Shown: piece by piece, positions 33,896 through 43,774 of the stretch
Position numbering within the stretch: position 1 is the first letter of the stretch
How the letters are laid out: each line of letters starts with the position of its first letter
DNA from: Acinetobacter baumannii
Lineage (GTDB): Bacteria; Pseudomonadota; Gammaproteobacteria; Pseudomonadales; Moraxellaceae
Direction: 5' to 3'
Assembly: GCF_016508585.1 (NCBI RefSeq)
Contig: NZ_JADVOP010000023.1
Coordinates: 1 to 64,000, forward strand
DNA length: 64,000 nt
The notes under the pieces: model-generated
Told to the model about the DNA's origin: nothing
The model's input: the letters and a program-made list of their open reading frames with translations, nothing else
The model's database searches: none
Translations under genes and position numbers: made by a program

Positions 33896-34651
33896 ATGCG
33901 TTTGAGATATTGGATCTACAACTTTCTGACCAGTATTGGATTGAGTACTTTTCCATTTCAGCTACATGCTGAGACAACTTATATCAAAATCAGTAAAGAT
34001 CAGAAAGTGATAGCAGATGTGGTGCGGATTGATGATCTGAGTAAGCTACAGTTATTCCTCAAAGACCCACAGGCTCGACCCTATAAGAAATTCGCTGCGT
34101 TACAGAAGAACCTGAAGCAATGTAAGATCAGTTTTGCTATGAATGCAGGGATGTACCATGTCAATTTTACACCTGTCGGACTGTATATTGAGCAAAACAA
34201 ACAACAGGTTGAATTAAATCAACAAAAGAACAAATTTGGTAACTTCTTTATGCAACCGAATGGGGTGGTGGCATGGAATGATCATCGAGTGGTAATTCAA
34301 ACCACATCCCAGTATCAGAAGTCTAAGTTTAAAGCGCGCTTTGCAACACAATCTGGTCCGATGCTGGTCATCAATGGGCAGATTAATCCAATCTTTGTAA
34401 AAGACTCAGATTCATTGAAAGTTAGGAATGGCGTGGGGGTTAAAAATAATCAGCTCTATTTTGTGATTAGTCGTGGCAAAATTAATTTTTATGAATTTGC
34501 TGATATTTTTAAAACCCAGCTCAAGACTGATCAGGCTTTATATTTAGATGGAAGCATCTCAAGCGCATACATTCCACAAGTCAAAAGAAATGATCAAATA
34601 TATGATCTAGGTCCTATGTTTGTTTATACAGAAGCAGAGCAGTGCCTTTAA
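33896..34651 (+). CDS. Secreted phosphodiester glycosidase-like protein
   Basis: A 251-residue protein with an N-terminal signal peptide ending near FQLHA-ET, then a domain of the NAGPA/DUF2233 phosphodiester glycosidase family: FAMNAGMYHVNFTPVGLYIEQ, FMQPNGVVAWND, SGPMLVINGQINP and LYLDGSISSAYIP are all characteristic. The founding enzyme uncovers mannose 6-phosphate by removing GlcNAc; bacterial members probably act on cell-wall or polysaccharide phosphodiesters. Expected location is the periplasm. The true substrate is unknown. Confidence 0.78.
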   Translation: MRLRYWIYNFLTSIGLSTFPFQLHAETTYIKISKDQKVIADVVRIDDLSKLQLFLKDPQARPYKKFAALQKNLKQCKISFAMNAGMYHVNFTPVGLYIEQNKQQVELNQQKNKFGNFFMQPNGVVAWNDHRVVIQTTSQYQKSKFKARFATQSGPMLVINGQINPIFVKDSDSLKVRNGVGVKNNQLYFVISRGKINFYEFADIFKTQLKTDQALYLDGSISSAYIPQVKRNDQIYDLGPMFVYTEAEQCL

Positions 34652-34724
34652 TCATGGACTAAAAAATGGTGGAAGAATATATGGATGTGGATCAAGGCAC
34701 ATCCATATACTGACGCTGATTAAA

Positions 34725-34970
34725 TTATTTAACCATGCCAATAATTGATGATTGCGCTTTACATGCTTTGATTGCATCTTCTTTTGACAATTTTTTGATT
34801 TCTTCTTCAAAAGCCTTTTTCTGTTCTTTCAGTGAATCTTCAGGAATACCGCTCTGTTTTGCTAAATCTTCCATATGTTTCCAAGATTCTTCGCATTCCT
34901 TTGGCAAGCCACCACATGCCGTTAACGCTGTTGCTAAAGCAATCATTGCTGTTAAATTTAATAATTTCAT
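34725..34970 (-). CDS. Small lipoprotein, DUF5339-like
   Basis: An 81-residue lipoprotein with signal MKLLNLTAMIALATALTAC and lipidated Cys19. The mature part is charged and helical, with Cys25 and Cys70 that could form a disulphide (PKECEESWKHMEDL, AIKACKAQSS). It resembles small Acinetobacter and Neisseria lipoproteins of the DUF5339 type, though I am not sure of that. No function is known. Confidence 0.65.
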   Translation of the reverse strand: MKLLNLTAMIALATALTACGGLPKECEESWKHMEDLAKQSGIPEDSLKEQKKAFEEEIKKLSKEDAIKACKAQSSIIGMVK

Positions 34971-35141
34971 ATTATTACCCTTAAATTGAAAGTTGATTTT
35001 TATTCATATTGATCATTAAAGTTTTTAGCATTCACAAATGACGATGAAATGAATTTTTTCAATAAAAAAGACTTCATTCTTCAAATATATACGCCAGAAT
35101 GAAGTCTACGCTAAAAAATAAGTTTAACCAAATCGTTGTTT

Positions 35142-36383
35142 TTAGAAACGATAGCCGATTTTTAGACCATAACCAATGGCATTGTTATTTCGATAGTCGC
35201 CTTGTTGTGCGATTTCAGAAGCACCCGGAACAGGAATATAATATGTTCCATCCTGCGCTGTTGCATCGCCAATCCATAGATATTTAACGCCTCCAGCAAT
35301 AAAGTATTGTGTAGTCGGATTGTATTGCACACCAATGCCCAATCCCCACCCACCTTTGGTTGGATTTAACACAGAAGCAGGATTACCTGTACCAGAGTCC
35401 CATGATACATCCGCTGAAGCTGCCCATTTTTCAGTAAACTGATGTCCCAGACCGAGTGTTAAATTGTATTGGTCTTTTTGATAATCGTCGAGATTGAATC
35501 CTCCCGAATACAATCCTTGACTCAGTTCAGCCGTGGCGAGCTCGGTTAAGGCGCCGAATTGGGTAGGGCGAATTTTAAAATCTTTCCAGTTTACCCAACG
35601 TGCATTTAAATACGCAATTGTGTCTCTATAAACACCAGTTTGTAAGTCTATATTGACAGATTGAGGTGTATTGATTTCAGTCGCTTTATCTTCAGTGATC
35701 GCCAGTGATTCACCAAAAATCGTTTCTTGTGCATCAATTTTGTGTTTAATTTTAGAGCGGTAGGTTACAGCGGCTTTTAAGGCAATTTCGGGAATTTGAA
35801 AAGCTGCACCTGCCACCCATCCAGCAGCACTGTCCTGTTTGAATTTTGCGTCATAACCATTGAATACACTCATGGAATTGCCGCGTAAAGATACTGATCC
35901 CTTGACCGTCTGATAAACGCCACCACCATACAAATTAAAATGTGTATTTGGCTGAAAACCCAATAGCATCGTTATATTCTGTGTATCTACATTGGCTGAA
36001 GTACCTTTCATGGAAATTTCAGTATCAGAAAAAGTATTATTGCTACGTAAAGGATATTCAATGTCCGCACCATAGGGTTGATCGTAAATCACGCCAAATG
36101 AGAATTTTGGCGCAATTTGAAGTTTCAATGCTGCATTATAGTATTGGAATGATCGTGCCATATCGCCAGTACTCAGATCATTACTACCAGCATTGACCAA
36201 ATCTGGACGATTCCTGACTTTACCGGAAACATCTGGATCAACTGCGGAAATGCTGACTTCAAAATAGTTTTTGTCTTCAAGAAATGCCAGTATGGATTGT
36301 CCGGATTGATCCATTGCAGCCGCCTGTGCATAAGCTGTCGAGAATAGGGTGAGTATACTGAGAAGAAGTGGCTGTGTTTTCAT
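35142..36383 (-). CDS. FadL/OmpP1-family outer-membrane transporter
   Basis: A 413-residue FadL-type barrel. A signal peptide ends near AYAQA-AAMDQ. The N-terminal hatch region follows, then repeated barrel strands such as KFSFGVIYDQPYGADIEYP, LGLGHQFTEKWAASADVSWD and a C-terminal YGLKIGYRF ending in Phe. FadL proteins let long-chain fatty acids and other hydrophobic compounds through the outer membrane by lateral diffusion. It diverges from a TetR regulator across 415 bases. Substrate may be fatty acids or hydrocarbons. Confidence 0.85.
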   Translation of the reverse strand: MKTQPLLLSILTLFSTAYAQAAAMDQSGQSILAFLEDKNYFEVSISAVDPDVSGKVRNRPDLVNAGSNDLSTGDMARSFQYYNAALKLQIAPKFSFGVIYDQPYGADIEYPLRSNNTFSDTEISMKGTSANVDTQNITMLLGFQPNTHFNLYGGGVYQTVKGSVSLRGNSMSVFNGYDAKFKQDSAAGWVAGAAFQIPEIALKAAVTYRSKIKHKIDAQETIFGESLAITEDKATEINTPQSVNIDLQTGVYRDTIAYLNARWVNWKDFKIRPTQFGALTELATAELSQGLYSGGFNLDDYQKDQYNLTLGLGHQFTEKWAASADVSWDSGTGNPASVLNPTKGGWGLGIGVQYNPTTQYFIAGGVKYLWIGDATAQDGTYYIPVPGASEIAQQGDYRNNNAIGYGLKIGYRF

Positions 36384-36798
36384 GCTGTTCGTTCCTTGAA
36401 TGTTTTTGTTATTACGGTCATAAAATTAAAATAAAATGGAAACCATTAAGCTATCTTAAGTCATTAGTTTCACTGATTTTATTCAAACACTTTATAGGAA
36501 GAGTGAATCATTTTTGATCATGTGAAAAAAGGGGATGAGTGACCGATTAAGGGGGGATTAACGGACAAAGTAATCATGTTTTAACGATTATTTTAATTGA
36601 ATTGTTTAAAGGATTGGCTTATTCAAATCATGCTTAAGCCTTCATTTTTATAAAAAATTCACGCATAACCAAAGTATTGTTTTTTAGATGATAAAAATAG
36701 ATATCACAATGAAATCTCTCAGATTGATAGCTTATTGATTTAAAATTTATTAGTATTTAATCTGAATTATCTTATTTTAATGGAACTTACAGATTGCT
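36384..36798. other. Divergent promoter region, FadL-type gene and TetR gene
   Basis: This AT-rich gap of 415 bases has no gene. It must carry both promoters. No clean dyad that I would call a TetR operator was found by eye. Confidence 0.4.
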
Positions 36799-37422
36799 AT
36801 GAATTATAAAAGATCCTCTGTCATGGAAGAAAAAATGCAGCAGAATCGTGAGATGATTTTATTGTCAGCTCGCGAACTGGTGGCACAAGGAGGATTTAAA
36901 GACGCTCAAATTCAAGCAATCGCTGATCGAGCGGGTGTCTCAAGTGGTTTGGTTTACCGTTATTTTGAAAATAAAAATCAAGTACTGATTGAAGTTTTAA
37001 ATGCTGCTATTCATATTGAAGTGAATATTTTGAATGATATTGCCCATACTGAATTAACTGCTGTTGAAAAATTGCATCGCGCAGTGACAACCTTTGTCAA
37101 AAGGGCGATGAATAGCCCGCGATTGTCATATTCCCTGTTGTTTGAACCTGTTGATCCACAATTCGAACTTGAGCGCTTTCAAAGCAAGCAATTGATTAAA
37201 GAAAGTATTATTAAAATTTTGACTGAAGGACGACACTCAGGTGAGTTTATATTTGAAGATTTAAATACCACCGCATTGTGTATCGTGGGAGCAATGACAT
37301 TCGTCGTGATTGAACCCCTCAGTATTGCAAAAACAAAACGCTTCGATAAAACTTATAAAGAATATTTTGTTAAACAAATTGCAGATTTTTGTCTACAAGC
37401 CGTAAAAGTTAAACATAGTTAA
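36799..37422 (+). CDS. TetR-family transcriptional regulator
   Basis: A 207-residue TetR-type regulator. The N-terminal DNA-binding domain reads NREMILLSARELVAQGGFKDAQIQAIADRAGVSSGLVYRYFENKNQVLIEVL, with the recognition helix near VSSGLVYRYF. The rest is a helical ligand and dimer domain. Since it diverges from the FadL-type gene it may control it and itself, in response to a fatty acyl-CoA or similar ligand. Start chosen at the first ATG; the ATG nine codons on is possible too. Confidence 0.82.
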   Translation: MNYKRSSVMEEKMQQNREMILLSARELVAQGGFKDAQIQAIADRAGVSSGLVYRYFENKNQVLIEVLNAAIHIEVNILNDIAHTELTAVEKLHRAVTTFVKRAMNSPRLSYSLLFEPVDPQFELERFQSKQLIKESIIKILTEGRHSGEFIFEDLNTTALCIVGAMTFVVIEPLSIAKTKRFDKTYKEYFVKQIADFCLQAVKVKHS

Positions 37423-37803
37423 ACTCGAGTTCGTGCTGACCCTATCTTTAACTTCTTGACACAATGGTTTTGGTTGATTTTTGCTGAGTTTTTATCCAAT
37501 CGCAGCATCAACCTGTGGCGAGTCTTACTTCTGATGAGGTGTAAGCTGCGAAACTCCGTAAGGCAATTATCTGCACAGCGCCATCATGTTTAGTGCAAAA
37601 CTTGTCGACAGCCAAAAGTTAATCAGTAGCATAACAATATCTTAATAAAAGACCTTTTGGTTCGAAGAGATGTAGATGACATCTTTGGATATCATATTTC
37701 ATCCTGAATTTTTATCGAACTCGTGTTACCTTAATTTCAGCGGGTTAATAATTCATCTATAAAATATCTTTTTTAAAACGTTGATTAGAAGGGGGGGGGA
37801 ATT
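37423..37803. repeat. Hairpin-rich intergenic element
   Basis: The 380-base gap holds a nested hairpin, CGCAGC (37501-37506) with GCTGCG (37545-37550) and CTTAC with GTAAG inside it, in a patch richer in G and C than its flanks. It is of the same general kind as the elements near 16.2 and 53.3 kb, but I could not align it to them. The last bases are a run of nine Gs (37791-37799) next to the following start codon. Confidence 0.4.
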
Positions 37804-38490
37804 ATGGCAAAGGATTTTAATGATCCAAGGGTGGTGGAAAGTTATGACGAGCATATCCGTAAATTAATCCCGGGTTATGAACTGTTTCATTTACAAGTCC
37901 ATGCTTTGCTACAGACTTATGTACCTTCACAAGCCGATATTCTGGTAGTGGGATGCGGTACAGGGTATGAATTACAGTATTTGGCAGAGAAATTTCCACT
38001 TTGGAGATTTACTGCAATTGATCCTGCTCCAAATATGATTGAAAAAGCCAAACAGCATATTGACGATTCAGGGTTATCTTCTCGAATTGAATGTATCGTG
38101 GGGGATAGCTCAATACTGCAAAATATCACCACAACTTTTGATGCAGCCTTGGCAATTTTGGTCTCGCATTTTGTTCCTGTTGAAAGCAAACTAGTTTTTT
38201 TTAAAGATATTGCAAATAGCCTAAGCCATACAGGGATATGTTTAAGTGTAGAATTGACTCAATTTGAAAATAAACATGATTTGGACGCTTTAAAAACCTT
38301 GACCCTAGATTCAGGATTACATGAAAAGCAAATACAGGTCATGGCAGATCGCATTACTGATGATTTTGCTTTGGTGAGCGCAGAAAACATGACGGATCTT
38401 TACCGAAATGCTGGTTTTAGTTTCGTTAAAACTTTCGCACAAGTATCGAATTATTATGGTTTTATTGGATTCAAGTCTTCAATACGTTGA
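37804..38490 (+). CDS. Class I SAM-dependent methyltransferase
   Basis: A 228-residue methyltransferase. Motif I is ILVVGCGTGYELQYLAEKFP, followed by FTAIDPAPNMIEKAKQHI with the acidic residue that binds the SAM ribose, and DAALAILVSHFV as motif IV. It has no added domains, so the acceptor is probably a small molecule and cannot be told from sequence. The ATG is preceded by GAA, nine Gs and AATT; the G-run forms the Shine-Dalgarno sequence and could vary in length. Confidence 0.8.
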   Translation: MAKDFNDPRVVESYDEHIRKLIPGYELFHLQVHALLQTYVPSQADILVVGCGTGYELQYLAEKFPLWRFTAIDPAPNMIEKAKQHIDDSGLSSRIECIVGDSSILQNITTTFDAALAILVSHFVPVESKLVFFKDIANSLSHTGICLSVELTQFENKHDLDALKTLTLDSGLHEKQIQVMADRITDDFALVSAENMTDLYRNAGFSFVKTFAQVSNYYGFIGFKSSIR

Positions 38491-38535
38491 TAAACTTTAT
38501 ATTATTAAATTTTAATTATATTTGTAGTCTACGAT

Positions 38536-38587
38536 ATCTATACTGGGGGATCAAAACCACTGTTTTTGAGTTAATCCCCGTATAGAT
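38536..38587. terminator. Hairpin between methyltransferase gene and plsB
   Basis: ATCTATAC-GGGGAT pairs with ATCCCCGTATAGAT across a 20-base loop, with one bulge. It lies between convergent genes. T-runs are weak on both sides. Confidence 0.6.
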
Positions 38588-38608
38588 TGATTCAAATTTA
38601 CATGACTG

Positions 38609-40810
38609 TTATTTATCCTTTACGTCTTTTTCAGCCTCTTTCACCACATTGACATCATATAAATGTGCAAGTGCTGAAAGTAAGCGAATTTTAGGATCAG
38701 CCTTTGAAATGGTGATATTATGCTCTGCATCTATATCAATCAGTTTTTCAGCACTGAAATATTCCAGAATACATTCAATTTGGGTATCCACTTGAGTTTC
38801 ATCCCATTTTAAGAAAAATGCTTTATGGATTGACGGATATTGTTCAATCACCTGTGAAAATAATTCAGATTTTGTAATTTTAAAATGCTGTTGCTCGGTA
38901 TTTTGTTTTAATACTTTGGCAATCAGAGCAGGCAGAATAAAAGTGTGCAGGATGTTATTACTAAAATATTTCAGTAAACCGACCTGAAGATCACTGACTT
39001 TTACCCAGCGTTCATTGTCATGTTCAATCAACTCAACTTGTTTGAGTTTCATGGCATATTGAATGATTTCTTTGTTGGAGAGTTCCGTTATTTGCATACG
39101 CTCATCATAGTGATGGTGTTTCAATAAATTGCGGAATTGTTCCAAACGAACTAAAACTTCACGTTCAGCTAAGGCATGTGTAGGCGCATTTAACAATACC
39201 AGAGAAATCAAACTGATTGGATTGATCACCACAGCTTTGTTGATATTTTCCAAAATGTCGATTGCAACATCGTTTACACTGGCTTTGACACTGTCAGGGA
39301 TCTCATCATGCAATCCGACATGTTGCGGTGCTTGATTTTTTAGCAGAATATCTTCAAGAAAAACAGGTTCACCCAAATTAACATGTACCACACCAAATAC
39401 TTTTTCAATTTTTTGAATAGACTTTAATAAACCAAATAAGGATTCAGCCTGTTTCTTTTGACCGCCCAATTCCTTGATGTATGAACTGCCTTCAATGAGC
39501 TTTTCATAGCCGAAATAAGTTGGGATAAAAGCGATCGGTTTACTGTTTCCTCGTAGGTAACTTTGGATTGTCATTGCTAACATGCCTTTTTTAGGCGGTA
39601 ATAATAATCCAGTACGGGAGCGCCCACCTTCAATGAAGTATTCCATCGGTGTGTTACGATTCAACATACTGTAGATATATTCTTTGAAAACAGCCGTGTA
39701 TAGTGCATTGCCATTGAAACTACGGCGAATGAAGTAGGCACCTGCACCACGCATCAGTTGCCCAACCACAGGCATGTTCAGGTTAATGCCTGCCGCAATA
39801 TGTGGAACCATCAGCCCACGGTTATAAATCACATAAGACAGTAATAAATAGTCAATGTGGCTACGGTGGCATGGGGTATAGACAATCTCGTAATCTTTGG
39901 CGAGTTCACGCACTGTATCAAAGTTATGTACTTCGATTCCATCATATAATTGGGTCCAAAGTTTGGTTAATGCAATCTCAGCAAAACGCAGCGTCGAGTA
40001 GGAAAAATCAGAAACGATTTCATCTAAATACTGATGTGCCAGATTTTCAGCTTCATTGATACTGATTTTTTTATGAATACTTTCATTAAGAATGGCTTCT
40101 TTTATCGCTTCAGTGGTCATCAATTTATTAATCACATTACGACGATCTGAAATATCAGGACCCAGAATAGCTTCTTTATAGCCATTAAACTGTTTATTCA
40201 GCTCAGTAACCACATAATGAGCAGGCGAGAAATTCGGTGTAAGTTCGATGGCTGAATTGATCAATTGACGCAGAGAAATTGCTTGATGGAACTCGATGTA
40301 ATTGTCACGGCCATAAAGCGTGATGTTGAGCGCTTGTTTGATACCTGTCGGTTTTGCCCAAGCATCTGCCATCAGTGCTTTATACCAACTGTCCTCATTT
40401 TCAGGGGCACGTCCCCATAAAATCGTCGTCGGGATCAGCAATACATCCTGTTCAGGATGTTTCAATAAAAACTCAACCAGACGAATGATTTTATCTGGGT
40501 AATATGCCGATGCATTACTTTTTGTTGGCTCTAAAGTTATAAAAGAATCATCTTCTTGATAGTCGGAAGAAAGTTGAAGAGGTGCGAATGCAGGACTAAG
40601 CTTTCTTTTTTCAGTTTCATTATCAATCAAGACTTTATTTGATGTTGAATCATCTTGAATCACATAGCAAATTGGAAAATGTGCTGTATCTGGATCATTG
40701 ATTGTATTTTCAAGTGTTTGTGTATCACCCAGAACTTGTGGGCTGACAATTTTATTTAAGATTTTTTTTGTAAATTGACGGTAAAATTTTTGATAAGCAC
40801 TGCTTGCCAT
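38609..40810 (-). CDS. plsB: Glycerol-3-phosphate acyltransferase PlsB
   Basis: PlsB puts the first acyl chain on glycerol 3-phosphate in membrane lipid synthesis. The four acyltransferase blocks are visible: TPCHRSHIDYLLL (catalytic His and Asp), GAGAYFIRRSFNGN, EYFIEGGRSRTG and AFIPTYFGYEKLIEG. The protein has 733 residues, shorter than the 807 of E. coli PlsB, but N- and C-terminal regions are both present. It is a single gene with its own start (GAAGAGAAG ahead of the ATG). Confidence 0.93.
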   Translation of the reverse strand: MASSAYQKFYRQFTKKILNKIVSPQVLGDTQTLENTINDPDTAHFPICYVIQDDSTSNKVLIDNETEKRKLSPAFAPLQLSSDYQEDDSFITLEPTKSNASAYYPDKIIRLVEFLLKHPEQDVLLIPTTILWGRAPENEDSWYKALMADAWAKPTGIKQALNITLYGRDNYIEFHQAISLRQLINSAIELTPNFSPAHYVVTELNKQFNGYKEAILGPDISDRRNVINKLMTTEAIKEAILNESIHKKISINEAENLAHQYLDEIVSDFSYSTLRFAEIALTKLWTQLYDGIEVHNFDTVRELAKDYEIVYTPCHRSHIDYLLLSYVIYNRGLMVPHIAAGINLNMPVVGQLMRGAGAYFIRRSFNGNALYTAVFKEYIYSMLNRNTPMEYFIEGGRSRTGLLLPPKKGMLAMTIQSYLRGNSKPIAFIPTYFGYEKLIEGSSYIKELGGQKKQAESLFGLLKSIQKIEKVFGVVHVNLGEPVFLEDILLKNQAPQHVGLHDEIPDSVKASVNDVAIDILENINKAVVINPISLISLVLLNAPTHALAEREVLVRLEQFRNLLKHHHYDERMQITELSNKEIIQYAMKLKQVELIEHDNERWVKVSDLQVGLLKYFSNNILHTFILPALIAKVLKQNTEQQHFKITKSELFSQVIEQYPSIHKAFFLKWDETQVDTQIECILEYFSAEKLIDIDAEHNITISKADPKIRLLSALAHLYDVNVVKEAEKDVKDK

Positions 40811-41042
40811 AATCTTCTCTTCAGATGAGTTATAGGGTTATTATGCTTGAAATAATATACAAATATATACTTTGATTTGCTGACAATTCAGTCAAATACA
40901 TTGCATAAAAACTAAACTTATGATTTATATAAGTAAACTGTTTGATTGTTGCTATAATTAAATTCAGTTACTGAATATCAAAGTGTCATGCCACAGCATT
41001 GTGATAGATTGATATAAACTCATTTAAATTCAAGGAAAGACC

Positions 41043-42041
41043 ATGTCTACAGATCCAAATTTCCCCAACACAGAAAATCGAGGTATCGCAGTATATGCCA
41101 ACAATGCTGAATCCATTGGCAATACACCGTTAATTCGTATCAATCGTCTGATTACAGGTGGAGCAACTGTTTTAGCAAAAACAGAAAGCCGTAATCCTGC
41201 ATTTTCTGTCAAAGACCGCATTGGTGCAGCATTGATTGCTGATGCAGAAGCCAAGGGACTTTTAAAAAAAGGCATGCACATTGTTGAACCAACCAGTGGC
41301 AATACCGGGATTGCACTGGCATTTGTAGCAGCAGCAAAAGGTTATGAAATCACGTTAACCATGCCTGCCAGCATGAGTATTGAGCGTCGTAAAGTATTAA
41401 AAGCCTTAGGTGCGAATTTAATTTTAACTGAGCCTGCAAAAGGGATGAAAGGTGCAGTCGAAGAAGCCGTGCGTTTAGCTACAGAGCAACCAGAAAAATA
41501 TTACTTACCGCAACAGTTTGAAAATCCAGCCAATCCTAAAATCCATGAAACAACTACAGGTCCCGAGATTTGGGCAGCCACCGCAGGTAAAGTTGATATT
41601 CTTGTGGCTGGTGTCGGTACTGGCGGAACGATTTCAGGAATCTCCAGTTATTTTGAAAATGTCAAAAATCAAGCGATTCACTCAGTTGCGGTTGAACCTG
41701 CTGACTCTCCAATCATTGGACAAATCAAGCGCGGTGAAACCTTAACCCCTGGTCCACATAAAATACAGGGTATCGGCGCAAACTTTATTCCTAAAAATTT
41801 AAACCTAGATTTGGTCGATGAAGTGATTGCTATTGAAAACCAAGTTGCCATTGATTTTGCACGCAAAAGTGCAACTCAGGAAGGTATTTTTGTGGGGATT
41901 TCCAGTGGCGCGGCATTAGCAGCAGCGGCACAATTGGCAGCTCGTCCTGAAAATGCAGGAAAAACAATTGTGGTGATTTTACCTGATGCGGGCGAACGCT
42001 ATTTGTCTTCAGTGCTATTTGAAGATATTTCTGCAGATTAA
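41043..42041 (+). CDS. cysK: Cysteine synthase A
   Basis: A 332-residue PLP enzyme that makes cysteine from O-acetylserine and sulphide. The PLP lysine is in [11 protein letters not shown]; the substrate loop is [10 protein letters not shown]; the phosphate-binding loop is [10 protein letters not shown]. The N terminus is a little longer than in most CysK. CysM and cystathionine synthases share the fold, but sequence favours CysK. AAGGAAAG precedes the ATG. Confidence 0.92.
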   Translation: MSTDPNFPNTENRGIAVYANNAESIGNTPLIRINRLITGGATVLAKTESRNPAFSVKDRIGAALIADAEAKGLLKKGMHIVEPTSGNTGIALAFVAAAKGYEITLTMPASMSIERRKVLKALGANLILTEPAKGMKGAVEEAVRLATEQPEKYYLPQQFENPANPKIHETTTGPEIWAATAGKVDILVAGVGTGGTISGISSYFENVKNQAIHSVAVEPADSPIIGQIKRGETLTPGPHKIQGIGANFIPKNLNLDLVDEVIAIENQVAIDFARKSATQEGIFVGISSGAALAAAAQLAARPENAGKTIVVILPDAGERYLSSVLFEDISAD

Positions 42042-42096
42042 GTTCTCCTAAGTTGAATCGTATACCGCTGCTGTTCTAGGTTGCATCGACTATAAA

Positions 42097-42132
42097 TTAA
42101 GCCCTCTCAAGCATGACAAAGAGAGGGCTTAA
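42097..42132. terminator. Bidirectional terminator, cysK/transglycosylase
   Basis: TTAAGCCCTCTC and GAGAGGGCTTAA form a perfect 12-bp stem with a 12-base loop between convergent genes. Confidence 0.85.
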
Positions 42133-42164
42133 TTTGTTGATAGATAAATTTTACTGTTAGATTT

Positions 42165-42767
42165 CTACAAGGAAGATTTTAACTGTTTTTCATGCTGCTT
42201 CACTTGTTTGGCATATCTTTTCCCTTGGCGTTTCATCTTACGGTTTGTTTCGTAATTTGTCGGTCCCACATTGTAATAAGCCAATGCTTTTTTCCAGCTT
42301 CCTGCAGATTGGTTGTATTTTGCTAAAATCATGGTTCCACATCGCACATTGGTATATTCATCGAATAAATCTCCAGGGCATGCTTGTTGCCAGAAACGTG
42401 GCATTATCTGTGTTAAACCAACTGCACCTGATGGAGAAGTGACATAACTGCGGTAACTGGATTCCTGGCGAATTGTAGCTGCAATCAGTAATGGATCGAC
42501 ATTATATTGATCTGCACTTTGTACAATAAAAGGTGAGACTCTATTTGCAATATCTGGGGAAACTGAATAAGCCTTCTGTATGCCTGTCGAAAGTTTGGCT
42601 GCGCGTTTTTGCACAGAGCCGCCGCCTAAAGAAGAGCATGCTGTGATTGCAAGGGTTACACAAATTGTAGAAATTATTTTTAACTGATACTGAAAATTCA
42701 AAACAAAACCAATAACTGCGAATCCGAGATTGTTCAAGATGTTAAGTGTCGAATGTTGAGCTGTCAA
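42165..42767 (-). CDS. Lytic transglycosylase lipoprotein, SLT domain
   Basis: A peptidoglycan lytic transglycosylase of about 200 residues. The SLT domain has RQESSYRSYVTSPSGAVGLTQIMPRFW with the catalytic Glu, then CGTMILAKYN and ALAYYNVGP. A lipobox LAITAC gives a lipidated Cys44 counted from the TTG start at 42767, which has AGAGG eight bases ahead. There is no ATG in frame before the lipobox, and 44 residues is long for a signal peptide, so an internal TTG (for example at 42701) may be the real start. It would cut glycan strands in the periplasm. Confidence 0.8.
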   Translation of the reverse strand: MTAQHSTLNILNNLGFAVIGFVLNFQYQLKIISTICVTLAITACSSLGGGSVQKRAAKLSTGIQKAYSVSPDIANRVSPFIVQSADQYNVDPLLIAATIRQESSYRSYVTSPSGAVGLTQIMPRFWQQACPGDLFDEYTNVRCGTMILAKYNQSAGSWKKALAYYNVGPTNYETNRKMKRQGKRYAKQVKQHEKQLKSSL

Positions 42768-43120
42768 TCTGACAACCTCTGTAGATTTATTCTTGATTTG
42801 TATCTCCGTCTTTGAATGGTCTATTATTTAACCATAATTGTTCTAAAGGCAGTTTGTTTCAGCAATAACGTTTTTTTAAGAAGAATTTATCGAAGCGATT
42901 GAAAAATATAAAATGATACAAAAGTCAGATTAAAAAAGCATAAGCTCATATTTTTCTCGAAATGATTGTAAAAGCGCAGCATCTTGTTATATCAAAGATT
43001 ATTGAGAAATCAGATCATTTATAATTCATGAATTGTCATGGTAATTTCATATTTTGATCATAAAAGTTTCAAAAACATAGCGGAAAATCGGGGAGCTTTC
43101 TCTACATTGGTGTAATTGCT
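42768..43120. other. AT-rich intergenic region
   Basis: About 350 bases between divergent genes, rich in A and T, with no supported gene or clear repeat. It presumably holds both promoters. Confidence 0.4.
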
Positions 43121-43720
43121 ATGAATCAGGATATTTTTTCACCGCTTTACACATCACTGCAAACATCACAGGTACAGCTGTTGCCATTGCAGGCAGAACA
43201 TGCACTGGCATTGATGGATGTATGTAAGGATGGAAAGTTATGGGAGTTGGACTATACCTCGGTACCACACTACTCGCAGATGCAGACATATATCGCAAAA
43301 GCCCTTGAGCAAAAATCACAAGGTTTACGTGTTCCATTTGTGGTTTTCGATCAACATACACAGCGAATTGTCGGTACAACCAGTTTTAGAGATTTTCTCT
43401 GGGATGTACGTCGTGTTGAAATTGGTTATACATGGTATGGCGAGTCTGTACAACGTAGTCATATCAATACCAGTTGTAAATTTCTGCTCCTTCAGTACGC
43501 TTTTGAAACTTTACACGCCAATTCAGTTGCATTACGTACGGATATTCGCAATTTCAAAAGCCAAAAAGCAATCGAACGATTGGGCGCCCAGCGTGATGGG
43601 ATTTTGCGTCAGGATGCCTTAAGAAAAGATGGATCAGTACGTGATACAGTCATGTATAGTATTTTAAAAGAAGAATGGCTGGAAGTGAAACAGCATTTGA
43701 CTCAATTATTATCTCGTTAA
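43121..43720 (+). CDS. GNAT-family N-acetyltransferase, RimJ/RimL type
   Basis: A 199-residue acetyltransferase. It begins with the RimJ/RimL-type pattern (LQTSQVQLLPLQAEHALALMDVCKDGKLWELDY) and has RIVGTTSFRDFLWDVRRVEIGYTWYGESVQRSHIN, the acetyl-CoA segment, then NSVALRTDIRNFKSQKAIERLGAQRDGILR, the usual ending. Substrates may be protein N termini, amino acids or small amines. Confidence 0.8.
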   Translation: MNQDIFSPLYTSLQTSQVQLLPLQAEHALALMDVCKDGKLWELDYTSVPHYSQMQTYIAKALEQKSQGLRVPFVVFDQHTQRIVGTTSFRDFLWDVRRVEIGYTWYGESVQRSHINTSCKFLLLQYAFETLHANSVALRTDIRNFKSQKAIERLGAQRDGILRQDALRKDGSVRDTVMYSILKEEWLEVKQHLTQLLSR

Positions 43721-43774
43721 GTGATTGATAATTTTTATTTTTTGATTGACATGAATGCTGATTAATTTTTCTGT

